Source of the DNA: Rhizobiales bacterium Ga0077556
GTDB lineage: Bacteria; Pseudomonadota; Alphaproteobacteria; Rhizobiales; Phreatobacteraceae
Assembly (NCBI GenBank): GCA_001464235.1
Contig: LNFH01000323.1
Location: 1 to 39,894 of the forward strand
Length of the DNA: 39,894 nt
Direction of reading: 5' to 3'
This document shows positions 1 through 8,610 of this stretch, piece by piece; the first letter of the stretch is position 1; each line of letters begins with the position of its first letter. The notes beneath the pieces were generated by a model. The model worked only from the letters and a program-made list of their open reading frames with translations, had not been told where the DNA came from and ran no database searches. The position numbers and the translations under genes were made by a program.

Positions 1-377
1 TCGCCTCGGTGTCCAGCGATCCCGTCATCATCCTGATGATGATCAACGTCTTCCTGCTCATCATCGGCATCTTCATGGAGCCGCTGCCGGCGCTCTTTAT
101 CCTGATCCCGGTCCTGGTGCCGGTGGTGCAGGCGGTCGGCATCGACCTCGTCCATTTCGGCCTGGTCATGGTGTTCAATCTCTGCATCGGGCTGATCACG
201 CCACCAGTCGGCATCCTCCTCTACATCTGCGCCAACTTCGCCGGCGTGAAGCTGGAGGAGGAGAGCCGCGAACTCGGCCCCTTCCTCGCCGCGAGCCTCG
301 TCGTCCTCGCCATCATCTCCTTCTTCCCATCGACGGTCCTTTGGCTGCCGCGGGTGCTCGTCGGCTACACGGGGTGA
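1..377 (+). CDS. TRAP transporter large permease (DctM family), C-terminal fragment truncated by window start
   Basis: Hydrophobic protein with DctM-like C-terminal motif 'NLCIGLITPPVGILLYICANFAGV'; ORF open at window edge. Confidence 0.85.
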   Translation, partial: ASVSSDPVIILMMINVFLLIIGIFMEPLPALFILIPVLVPVVQAVGIDLVHFGLVMVFNLCIGLITPPVGILLYICANFAGVKLEEESRELGPFLAASLVVLAIISFFPSTVLWLPRVLVGYTG

Positions 378-381
378 CACC

Positions 382-1179
382 ATGAGCAATGCGCGACTCG
401 CAGACCGCGTCGCCCTCGTCTTCGGCGCCGGATCCGTCGGCCCCGGCTGGGGCAACGGCAAGGCCTCGGCGGTCGCCTATGCCCGCGCCGGCGCGAAGGT
501 CGTCTGCGTCGACATCAACCGCTCGGCGGCGGAGGAGACGGTCGGCATCATCCGCGGCGAGGGCGGCACGGCGGAGGCGCTCGCCTGCGACGTGACCAAG
601 CTCCTGGAGGTGGAGGACGTGGTGGCCCGCACCGGCGCGCTCTTCGGCCCCGTCGACATCCTCCACAACAATGTCGGCCACGCGAAGATGGGCGGCCCGC
701 CGGACCTTTCCGAGGAGGAGTGGCGTCGCGAGATGGACCTCAACGTCACCGGCATGTTCCTCGCCTGCAAGGTGGTGATCCCGACCATGCAGGCACGCGG
801 CCGGGGCGTCATCACCAACATCTCGTCCTCGGCCGGCATTCGCTATGTCGGATATCCCTACACGAGCTACTACGCGGCCAAGGGCGCGGTGAACCAGTTC
901 ACGGTGGGCGTGGCGCTGCAATATGCCCGCGACGGTATCCGCTGCAACGCCATCCTGCCGGGCCTGATGGACACACCGCTGATCTACCAGCAGATTTCGG
1001 TCCAGTACGCATCGCCCGACGAGATGGTGAAGGCCCGCCACGAGGCGACGCCGATGGGTCGCATGGGCACCGGCTGGGACGTCGCCAACGCCGCCGTCTT
1101 CCTCGCCAGCGACGAGGCCAGCTACATCAACGCGGTCTGCCTGCCGGTGGACGGCGGCTTTACCGCCCGCTGCGCCTGA
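382..1179 (+). CDS. SDR family oxidoreductase
   Basis: Rossmann N-terminus, 'NNVG', catalytic S...YTSYYAAKGA (YxxxK), C-terminal 'ASDEASYINAVCLPVDGG'. Confidence 0.9.
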   Translation: MSNARLADRVALVFGAGSVGPGWGNGKASAVAYARAGAKVVCVDINRSAAEETVGIIRGEGGTAEALACDVTKLLEVEDVVARTGALFGPVDILHNNVGHAKMGGPPDLSEEEWRREMDLNVTGMFLACKVVIPTMQARGRGVITNISSSAGIRYVGYPYTSYYAAKGAVNQFTVGVALQYARDGIRCNAILPGLMDTPLIYQQISVQYASPDEMVKARHEATPMGRMGTGWDVANAAVFLASDEASYINAVCLPVDGGFTARCA

Positions 1180-1257
1180 GCCTTCGCCGCCGGCGAGGGG
1201 GTGCGCACGCCGCCTGGGCGGGGTAAGGAGCCCTCAGCGTCCGCGAGGAGAGCCGCC

Positions 1258-2076
1258 ATGGCAGGGTCGAAAGTCGTTCTGGTCACCGGAGCCTCCTCCG
1301 GCATCGGCCGCGCCACGGCCGAGCACCTCGCCGCCCGCGGCCACCGGGTCGTCGGCACCAGCCGCCGCGAGAGCCCCGGCGCCGCGCCCTGGACCTGGGC
1401 GGTGCTCGACGTCACGGACGATGCCTCCGTCGCCGCCTGTGTCGCCGGCGTTCTCGCCTCCCACGGTCGCATCGACGCGGTGGTGAACAATGCCGGCCTC
1501 GTCATGTCAGGCGCGATCGAGGACACCTCGCTCGACGAGGCGCGTCTCAGCTTCGAGACCAATCTCTTCGGTGCCATGCGCCTCGCGCGCGCCGTCCTTC
1601 CGGGCATGCGTGCCCAGGGATCGGGCACCATCGTCAACATGGGCTCCCTCGCCGGGCGGGTGGGCATGCCCTTCCAGGGGATCTACTCCGCCAGCAAGTT
1701 CGCGCTCGAAGGCCTGACCGAGGCGCTGGCCCAGGAGGTCGCCGCCTTCGGCGTCACCGTGGCGCTGGTCGCGCCCGGCGACACCGCGACGCCGGTGGTC
1801 GACAACCGCGTGCGGACGGCCGGGTCGCGCGATCCGGCCTCGCCCTATGCCGCGGCCTGCGCCCGCGTCGTCGCCATGTACGAGCGGGACGAGCGGGCCG
1901 GCGCGCCCGCGGCGGGGGTCGCCGCCCTCGTCGCGGCCATCGTCGAGGACCGGAGGCGCGGCCCCCGCCACGTGGTCGGACCCTTCGCGCAGCGTGTCAT
2001 GGTGGCGTCGCGCGGCGTGGTCCCCGGCGGCATTTTCCAGTGGGGGATGTCACGTTATTTTGGTCTCGGGAGATGA
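1258..2076 (+). CDS. SDR family oxidoreductase
   Basis: 'VTGASSGIGRATAEHLA', 'NNAG', 'YSASKFALEG'. ATG at 1258 preferred over the longer ORF start at 1201. Confidence 0.9.
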   Translation: MAGSKVVLVTGASSGIGRATAEHLAARGHRVVGTSRRESPGAAPWTWAVLDVTDDASVAACVAGVLASHGRIDAVVNNAGLVMSGAIEDTSLDEARLSFETNLFGAMRLARAVLPGMRAQGSGTIVNMGSLAGRVGMPFQGIYSASKFALEGLTEALAQEVAAFGVTVALVAPGDTATPVVDNRVRTAGSRDPASPYAAACARVVAMYERDERAGAPAAGVAALVAAIVEDRRRGPRHVVGPFAQRVMVASRGVVPGGIFQWGMSRYFGLGR

Positions 2077-2295
2077 TCTGTCGGGATGCGTGATCGGCGG
2101 CGCCGCAGCGCGGCACGGGGCGTCCGCCTAAAATTCTGAAGCGACAGGCGAATTCATTGTTTCTGATCGTTGCTCCCGGGCGGCTGAAAGGCGGGTCCCT
2201 TCTTGGCCCGAGGCTTGCTCGCGACCGCCAAGCCCACTATAGCGACTGAACCGCCTCTTTGACGGTTCGGTGACCCTTGAAAGCAAAGCTGTTCC

Positions 2296-3549
2296 ATGTC
2301 CGATAGTACGGTGCATCCCGAAGGCGGATCGCAAACGGTGGCCGCGACCGCCCAACTCACCGGGATCCTGCGCCGCGTCGCATCGCTCGGCGATATTCTC
2401 GAACGGTCCGTCGGCGATGCCACCCACCCCCTGAAGATCCAGATCGACCGTTTCGACAGCCCGGTCCGTGCCGTGATCGAGGGCAGGCCCACTACGCTGT
2501 TCGGCACCAACAGCTATCTCGGCCTCAATTTCGACCCGCGCTGCATCGCCGCCGCCGAGACCGCCCTGAGGACCTGGGGCACCGGCTCCACCGCCTCGCG
2601 CGTCGCCAGCGGCAACCAGGCCGGCCACGCCGAGCTCGAGCGCACCATCGCCGCCTATTACGGCCGGCCGGACGCCATCGTCTTCTCGACCGGCTTCATG
2701 GCCAATCTCGGCTCCATCGGCGGCCTCGCCGCCGAGGGCGACCTCATCCTCTACGATGCCTTCTGCCACGCCAGCATCATCGATGCCTGCCGGGCCAGCG
2801 GCGCCACCTTCAAGTCCTTCCGCCACAACGACCCGGCCGATCTCGACCGCATGCTGACGGAAGCCACCGTGCCGCCCTCGCGCACCCTCGTCGTTCTCGA
2901 GGGCCTCTATTCGGTCTGGGGCGACCTCGGCGCGGTCAAGGACCTCGCCACCGTCGCCAAGAAGCACGGCGCGCTGGTGCTGGTGGACGAGGCGCACGGC
3001 CTCGGCCTCTACGGCGCCACCGGCCGCGGCGTCACCGAGGCCCAGGGCGCCGAGCATCTGGTCGATGCCGTCGTCGGCACCTTCTCCAAGTCGGTCGGCG
3101 TCATCGGCGGCTATTGCGTCACCAGCCACCCGGCCCTGAAGGCGCTGCGCTTCCTCGCCCGGTCCTACCTCTACACGGCCTCGCTGCCGCCGGCGGTCGT
3201 CGCCTCGGCCCGCACGGCCATCGGCATCATCGCCGGCGAGCCGGAGCGGCGCGCCGACCTCTGGCGCAAGGCCGAGCGCTTCTGCGCCGGCGTGGAGGCC
3301 CTCGGCTATTCCATGTGCGCGGCCCCCGGTCCCGTCGGCGCCATCAAGATGCGCGGCCTCGTCCAGGGTCTCGGCTTCTGGCGCGAGCTGCTCGAGCGCG
3401 GCATCTACGTCAACATCCTCGTGCCGCCGGCGACCCCGAGCGGCGAGGTTCTGCTGCGCTACTCGGTCTCGGCCGCCCACACCGACGCCGACATCGACCA
3501 GTTCCTCGCCATTCTGGGCGACCTGTCGCAGATGGCGCAGACCGCCTGA
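2296..3549 (+). CDS. spt: Alpha-oxoamine synthase, probable serine palmitoyltransferase
   Basis: Class II PLP aminotransferase fold: 'NSYLGLNFDPRC', 'DEAHGLGLYGATGRG', PLP lysine 'GTFSKSVGVIGGY'; sits beside an ACP and a sphingolipid-type gene set. Confidence 0.85.
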   Translation: MSDSTVHPEGGSQTVAATAQLTGILRRVASLGDILERSVGDATHPLKIQIDRFDSPVRAVIEGRPTTLFGTNSYLGLNFDPRCIAAAETALRTWGTGSTASRVASGNQAGHAELERTIAAYYGRPDAIVFSTGFMANLGSIGGLAAEGDLILYDAFCHASIIDACRASGATFKSFRHNDPADLDRMLTEATVPPSRTLVVLEGLYSVWGDLGAVKDLATVAKKHGALVLVDEAHGLGLYGATGRGVTEAQGAEHLVDAVVGTFSKSVGVIGGYCVTSHPALKALRFLARSYLYTASLPPAVVASARTAIGIIAGEPERRADLWRKAERFCAGVEALGYSMCAAPGPVGAIKMRGLVQGLGFWRELLERGIYVNILVPPATPSGEVLLRYSVSAAHTDADIDQFLAILGDLSQMAQTA

Positions 3550-3556
3550 TCCCGGC

Positions 3557-3970
3557 TCACAGCAGGACGACGGCTTCCGCCAGCGCCGCCGCCTTGCCGT
3601 CGGGACCCTTGATGAAGATGCGCAGGGTCGCGCGGGCGCGCCCCTCCGCATGGTCCGCCCGCACCACCCGCGCCGATACCGTCACCGCCGTGCCCACCGC
3701 CACCGGCATGGCGAAGCGGCTGGAGAGCTTGGCGCAGGTGCCCTGCGGCAGCCATTCGGCGAGCGCCGTGTCCGCCAGCCCCATCAGGAGCATGCCCTGC
3801 ACGATGGCGCCGGGCAGGCCGACCTCCCGGGCCGCCGCCTCGTCCACATGGATCGGATTGTCGTCGCCGGAGGCCGCCGCGTAGCGCCGCACCATGGCCA
3901 TGTCGACGGCCGGAAAGTGCCGGTCGGGCAGCACGGTGCCGAAGGGCAGGGGATGGTCCGCGGCGGTCAC
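3557..3970 (-). CDS. MaoC-like (hotdog) dehydratase domain protein
   Basis: 'YAAASGDDNPIHVDEAAAREVGLPGAIVQGMLLMGL' hydratase-2 type motif (D..P.H). GTG start at 3970 overlaps the preceding stop (GTGA). Confidence 0.8.
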   Translation of the reverse strand: MTAADHPLPFGTVLPDRHFPAVDMAMVRRYAAASGDDNPIHVDEAAAREVGLPGAIVQGMLLMGLADTALAEWLPQGTCAKLSSRFAMPVAVGTAVTVSARVVRADHAEGRARATLRIFIKGPDGKAAALAEAVVLL

Positions 3971-4338
3971 GGCACCAGCCTCAGGACGGCGTGGAGGCGC
4001 GCCACGGGCACGTCCGCATCGCTGACCGTGGCGTCGAGGGAGAGATGGATCTCGTCCGTGCGCCGTACCTCGAACGCCAGCGACAGCGGCCGGTCGAGGG
4101 GAAGGTCGGCCGTCGCCTCCACCGTCTGCAGCTCGTGGACGGGAAGAGAGCCCGGCCGGTCGGCGGCGAGCTCGCGCACGCAATCGACCACCTCGGGCCG
4201 GGTCAGCCAGCGGATCGGATAGGTGGTCGGCGTGCGTCCGCTGGCGGCGAGCCCGAGGCTGTCCGCGAAGGCCGCGACGTCGGCGGCCGTGGCGACCACG
4301 GTGAGGGTGGCCTGGCGGGTCGCGCCGACGAGGCTCAC
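3967..4338 (-). CDS. Small hypothetical protein, possible FAS1-type dehydratase N-terminal hotdog half
   Basis: 123-aa ORF 'VSLVGATRQATLTVV...HAVLRLVP', GTG start overlapping the KAS stop (GTGA) and GTGA overlap with the downstream MaoC gene. Fold assignment is inference. Confidence 0.55.
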   Translation of the reverse strand: MSLVGATRQATLTVVATAADVAAFADSLGLAASGRTPTTYPIRWLTRPEVVDCVRELAADRPGSLPVHELQTVEATADLPLDRPLSLAFEVRRTDEIHLSLDATVSDADVPVARLHAVLRLVP

Positions 4339-5529
4339 GCCGCCCGGCCGATGGCCAGCGAGGCGTTGATGCCGCCGAAGGCGAAGGAATTGGTCAGCGC
4401 CACGTCGAAGGCGTGCTTGCGTCCGACATTGGCGACGCAGTCGATCGGGCAGGCCGGGTCCGCCTCCAGGAAGTTGATGGTGGGGGGCACGAAACCCTCC
4501 TCCAGCGCCCGGATGGTGACCACCGCCTCGATGGCGCCGGCGGCGCCCAGCGTGTGCCCGTGGATCGGCTTGGTGGAGCTGACCGGCAGGGTGCCGAGCC
4601 GCTCGCCGAAGACGCGGCCGAGGGCCTCGCTCTCGGTGGAATCGTTGAGGATCGTCGCCGTGCCGTGGGCATTGACGTAGCCGACCGCCTCCGGCGCGAG
4701 ACCGGCATCGGCCAGCGCCAGCGCCATGGCCTCGGCCGCGCCGCCGACGTCCGGCTTCAGCATGTCCTTGGCGTCGCTGGTGGTGCCGTAGCCGAGGATG
4801 CGGCCGCGGATGCGGGCGCCGCGCGCCGCGGCGACCTCCTCGGCCTCCCTCGCCGAGCAGAAGGCCGTTGCGCCCGCGCGAGAAGGGCCGGCAGAGCTGC
4901 GGCGACAGCACGCGCAGCATCTCCCAGGCCTTCATGCCGCCCGGCGTGATGATGGCCTCGGCGCCGACGACGATGGCCCGGTCCGTCAGGCCCGCGCGGA
5001 CCATGTGGAAGGCGATGCCGAGCGCCTGGGCGGAGGAGGCGCAGGCGCTGGACACCACGAAGGTGGTGCCCGTGCAGCCGTAGACGAGGCCGACATTGGA
5101 GGCAGAGGCGCTGATCATCGCCCGCGGCACGGTCAGCGGGTCGGGCCGCTTCTGCGTCAGCGCCATGTTGCGCGAGGCAGCCTCGATGGTGCCGAGGCTG
5201 GCGATGCCCGTGCCGACGATCACCGAGGTGCGGGGGCCGAGCGGCAGGGCCTCGGCGAGGCCGGCATCCTTCACCGCCTCTTCGGCCGCGATCAGCGCCA
5301 TCAGCGTGACCTGGTCGAAGAACGAGGTCTTCAGATGCGGGAAGAAGCGCTCGAGGTCGAAGTCCTGGACCTGGGCGGCGATGCGCAGGTTGTTGCCGAA
5401 CTCGTAGTCCAGCACTATCTGCTTGACGCCCGACACGCCCGCCGCCGCCGCGCTCCAGAGGGCCTCGACCCCCTGGCCGGCAGTGGTGAGCGCACCGAGA
5501 CCGGTGACGACGACGGAGCGGGACGTCAC
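4335..5529 (-). pseudogene. Beta-ketoacyl-ACP synthase (KAS II/FabF-like), frame-disrupted near 4847
   Basis: N-terminal part (frame of ORF 3967-5529) carries 'VSSACASSAQ' active-site Cys and stops resembling KAS after 'RPFSRGRNGLLLGEG'. C-terminal part (ORF 4335-4763 frame) carries 'NAHGTAT' and 'SSTKPIHGHTLGAAGAIE'. Confidence 0.85.
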
Positions 5530-5531
5530 GA

Positions 5532-5810
5532 TCAGGCCTGCTGCGCTTTCTGGATATGCTCCTTGAGCACGGCGATGAGGCCGCCGACGTCCTTCACCTG
5601 TGCCAGGCTTTCGTCCATCGGCACGTAGACCTGAAACTTCTCCTCGATGGCGGCGAGGATCATCATGTAGTCGACGCTGGCGATGTTCAGCGATTCGAGC
5701 GTCGTGTCCGGCCCAACGCCGTTCAGATCGACCATGCCTTCCTTCGCGATGACCTCGACGAGGTCGCGCGTCAGCTGGTCGTCCCCGAAAGCGGATGCGG
5801 TATCGGTCAT
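5532..5810 (-). CDS. Acyl carrier protein (dedicated, sphingolipid-locus type)
   Basis: 92 aa; helix with 'LNIASVDYMMILAAIEEKF' giving a candidate phosphopantetheinyl Ser; located directly upstream of the KAS gene (2-nt gap). Confidence 0.8.
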   Translation of the reverse strand: MTDTASAFGDDQLTRDLVEVIAKEGMVDLNGVGPDTTLESLNIASVDYMMILAAIEEKFQVYVPMDESLAQVKDVGGLIAVLKEHIQKAQQA

Positions 5811-6033
5811 TCCGTGGCCTTCTTGTTTCTTCTCGACGTCGTCCGGTTCTGACACCGTCACGCTAGGCGCTGCGCGCGCGCAAGCCAAGGGGTGCTCGGC
5901 TCGTGCGCCCGCGTCCCGTGCGACGCTCAGTGCCTTCCTAACCTCTTATTTCCGTCCTATCTAGCACCCAGTTGCACCGGAGGTGGCCCTTGGGCCCCTT
6001 CGGTCGCGAAACAATGCGTTGACGAGGGTTCCC

Positions 6034-6642
6034 ATGACGTTGTCCCGCCGAGGTCTGATCGCCGCAGCCGGCCTGCTGGTGCCCGCGAGCCCGTCCCTCG
6101 CACAGGATCGCCTGCCGCCGGTGAGCATCCGGCGCTCGGAACTGACGGTGTCGCGCTCGCTCGCCGTCGCCCGTCCCGACCTGCCGGTCCCCTCCGACAG
6201 CGGCATGCTCTTCTATGTCCAGCACGCCATCAACAGGAATGTTCTGGTCTATGCCGCCCGCCAGCGGCCGGACGGCGGCCTCGACCCGCAGGCGCCCGTG
6301 GAGGTCTTCTGGCGCCGTTACGACGACGATAACGGCCGGCGGCGCGAACTCTCCTTCTTCGAGCGCGTCTTCGCCTTCGGCGTCAGCGCCCAGCCGGTGG
6401 CCCCGTCCCGCTATTCGGCCCGCATCGCCGGGTACCGCGAGCGTGACGCCACGATCGACGTCGGCGCCGACGGCAAGCCGCGGGCGCTGATGACCTCCGG
6501 CCAGCGCACCTTCCGCATCGTCTATGCCTATGCCCAGGCCGAGGACCGTCGCTTCATCCCGAAGATCCACCACATCGACATCCACGGCATCGACATCGCC
6601 AGCGGCGAGGCGGTGCGCGAGCGCGTCCGCCTCGACATGTGA
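6034..6642 (+). CDS. Secreted DUF4833-like protein
   Basis: N-terminal signal 'MTLSRRGLIAAAGLLVPASPSLAQ'; 'MLFYVQHAINRNVLVYAARQRPDGGLDPQAPVEVFWRRYDDDNGRRRELSFFER' resembles the DUF4833 pattern from memory. Confidence 0.6.
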   Translation: MTLSRRGLIAAAGLLVPASPSLAQDRLPPVSIRRSELTVSRSLAVARPDLPVPSDSGMLFYVQHAINRNVLVYAARQRPDGGLDPQAPVEVFWRRYDDDNGRRRELSFFERVFAFGVSAQPVAPSRYSARIAGYRERDATIDVGADGKPRALMTSGQRTFRIVYAYAQAEDRRFIPKIHHIDIHGIDIASGEAVRERVRLDM

Positions 6643-6646
6643 GGCC

Positions 6647-7414
6647 TCAGCGCCCGCCGGCGCCCCAGCCGAAATCGTGCCAGAGCCCGCGTGGGAACGG
6701 GTTCGGCAGGCGGTTGCGCTCGATCAGGCGGCGCAGGAGGGGCGGGCGCTCCCCCGTCTTCCAGCTGCCGAGGAAATGGTGGCGGCAGAGAATGCGCCGG
6801 CCGAGCAGCGGCAAGTCGGCGTAGAGGTCCGGCGGCACCCAGCCGATCTGGTGCAGCACGTCGACGTCCGCGGGACGGGCGGCGTAGAAGAACCGGGTCA
6901 GCGCCTTCGGTCCGGTCGCATCCTCGATGTCGCGGCGCTCCGTCACCGGCCGTTCCGACAGGCGGCGGACCATCTCCGCGGCGAAGGCGGCGAGGAACGG
7001 ATGGCCGGCCGGCCCCGCGAAGATGCAGTTGGCGATCTGGAACGGCTGGTCGTAGCCGAGCTCGCGCTGGCGGATGCCCGTCACCTGCGCCTCGATGCCG
7101 AAGACCGCCCGGTCCCCCGCCAGCACCGGCCCGAGCGGCGCCATGCACTCCATGTCCATGTCGGCGTAGATGCCGCCCTCGGCGAGCACCACGAGCACGC
7201 GGAACAGGTCGGCCTTCTGCACCGGGAAGCGGATGCCCTCGTAGGTCGCCGCATAGGCCGGGAACCGCTCCGCGACGAAGCGGTCCATGGCCGCGTCGTC
7301 GTAGAAGCGCAGGGTGATCGCCGGATTGTGGCGCACGAAGCTCTGCTGGAAGGCGGCGAGATCGGCGGGCAGCTCGGCCGATTTCCAGGTCTGGTGGAGG
7401 ACGAGGGGGATCAC
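6647..7414 (-). CDS. DXD-motif glycosyltransferase, GT32/OCH1-MIPC-synthase-like (Gly_transf_sug)
   Basis: 'IPLVLHQTWKS', 'FPVQKADLFRVLVVLAEGGIYADMDMECM' (DxD), 'NCIFAGPAGHPFL'. GTG start overlaps the LptG-like stop. Confidence 0.8.
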   Translation of the reverse strand: MIPLVLHQTWKSAELPADLAAFQQSFVRHNPAITLRFYDDAAMDRFVAERFPAYAATYEGIRFPVQKADLFRVLVVLAEGGIYADMDMECMAPLGPVLAGDRAVFGIEAQVTGIRQRELGYDQPFQIANCIFAGPAGHPFLAAFAAEMVRRLSERPVTERRDIEDATGPKALTRFFYAARPADVDVLHQIGWVPPDLYADLPLLGRRILCRHHFLGSWKTGERPPLLRRLIERNRLPNPFPRGLWHDFGWGAGGR

Positions 7415-8610
7415 GAAGGCTCCGGACGCGACAGCACGGTGGGCGAGGGGCCGCCTCGCCCGGCCCGCTCGATGCGCGCCATCAGGCCGAGGCCGGTGGC
7501 GATCATCGCCAGCGGCATGAACCACGCCGCGAACAGGGGAGGCAACTGCCCGTATTCGCCGAGCCAGACGACGACGTTGTTGGTCACGTAGAGGAAATAG
7601 CCGGCGAGCCCGATCAGGATCATCGGCTTGAACAGGGTGCGCTGGGCGAGGAGCGTCATGGCCAGCGCCGAGGCCATCAGCATCATGCCGAGCGGCAGCA
7701 CCGCCTGGGCGATCCTGACGTGCCACCAGGCCCGGTAGGAGGGCTCCTGGACCCCCGGCAGGCTCGCCAGGGCCGCCAGCGTCCCCTGCGGGAGATAGCG
7801 CGCGTCGATGCCGAGATTGGCGAGCCAGAGAGGCTGCAGCGGCAGGGCGATGCGCTCCTCGGCAAAGCGCCGGACCTCGCCGACCCCCGCAGCCTCGCCG
7901 GTCGGCGCGATCCAGCGGCTGCCGTCCCGGAAGACCCAGATCCCCGGCGCATCGCCCGGCGAGGCGCTGGCGGCCGAGACGCGGCCGGTCAGCCGTCCGC
8001 CCTCCGACAGTTCGAACAGCTGCACGTCGACCAGCGTCCGGTTGCGGAAGTCGACCCGCGCCTGGACCATGTGGTTGGCGAGCACGATCCAGCGCCGCTC
8101 GTCCGGCTTCAGCCGCCGGTCGAAGCGCTCGCCGTAGCTGCCGAGGCGGCTCTCGATCTGCACGGCGACGGCGGCCGGGCGCAGAAACGTCAGCGCCGCC
8201 ACCTGCAGCGCCCCGAACGCCGCTCCGAGGAGGAGGAGCGGCATCAGCGCCTGCAATGGCGAACGCCCGCCGTTCCACACGACGATGCGCTCCCGCGACT
8301 GCGTCAGCGTGATCTCCGACCAGAACAGGCCCATGAAACAGGCGAGCGGCAGCAGGTTGCCGATGACGTCGCAGATGCGCAGCAAGAGGTACCAGCCCAT
8401 CAGCAGGGCGACGCTCGCGGCGCCCCCGCCGGCCGCGGCGACGATCCGCTCGGCGCGCGAGGCGAGGTCGAGCGTCAGGGCGACGATCAGGAGGGCGGCC
8501 GCCACCGTCCCGACATGGCTCGCATGGGCGAGCGTCAGCGTGCGGGTGAAGGTGCCGAAGGGCACGAGGCCGAAGCGCCGGCCGGCCGGGGGAGCGGGAG
8601 CGTCTGTCAC
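7411..8610 (-). CDS. LptG-like YjgP/YjgQ family permease
   Basis: About 399 aa; TM segments flanking a periplasmic domain; 'VLANHMVQARVDFRNRTLVDVQLFEL', C-terminal 'LFKPMILIGLAGYFLYVTNNVV'. Coupled (GTGA) to the LptF-like gene. Confidence 0.8.
   Translation of the reverse strand: MTDAPAPPAGRRFGLVPFGTFTRTLTLAHASHVGTVAAALLIVALTLDLASRAERIVAAAGGGAASVALLMGWYLLLRICDVIGNLLPLACFMGLFWSEITLTQSRERIVVWNGGRSPLQALMPLLLLGAAFGALQVAALTFLRPAAVAVQIESRLGSYGERFDRRLKPDERRWIVLANHMVQARVDFRNRTLVDVQLFELSEGGRLTGRVSAASASPGDAPGIWVFRDGSRWIAPTGEAAGVGEVRRFAEERIALPLQPLWLANLGIDARYLPQGTLAALASLPGVQEPSYRAWWHVRIAQAVLPLGMMLMASALAMTLLAQRTLFKPMILIGLAGYFLYVTNNVVVWLGEYGQLPPLFAAWFMPLAMIATGLGLMARIERAGRGGPSPTVLSRPEPS

Noticed and set aside
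1-2076. TRAP permease fragment plus two SDR genes as a novel operon
   Set aside because: Common catabolic/transport arrangement; nothing beyond ordinary families visible.
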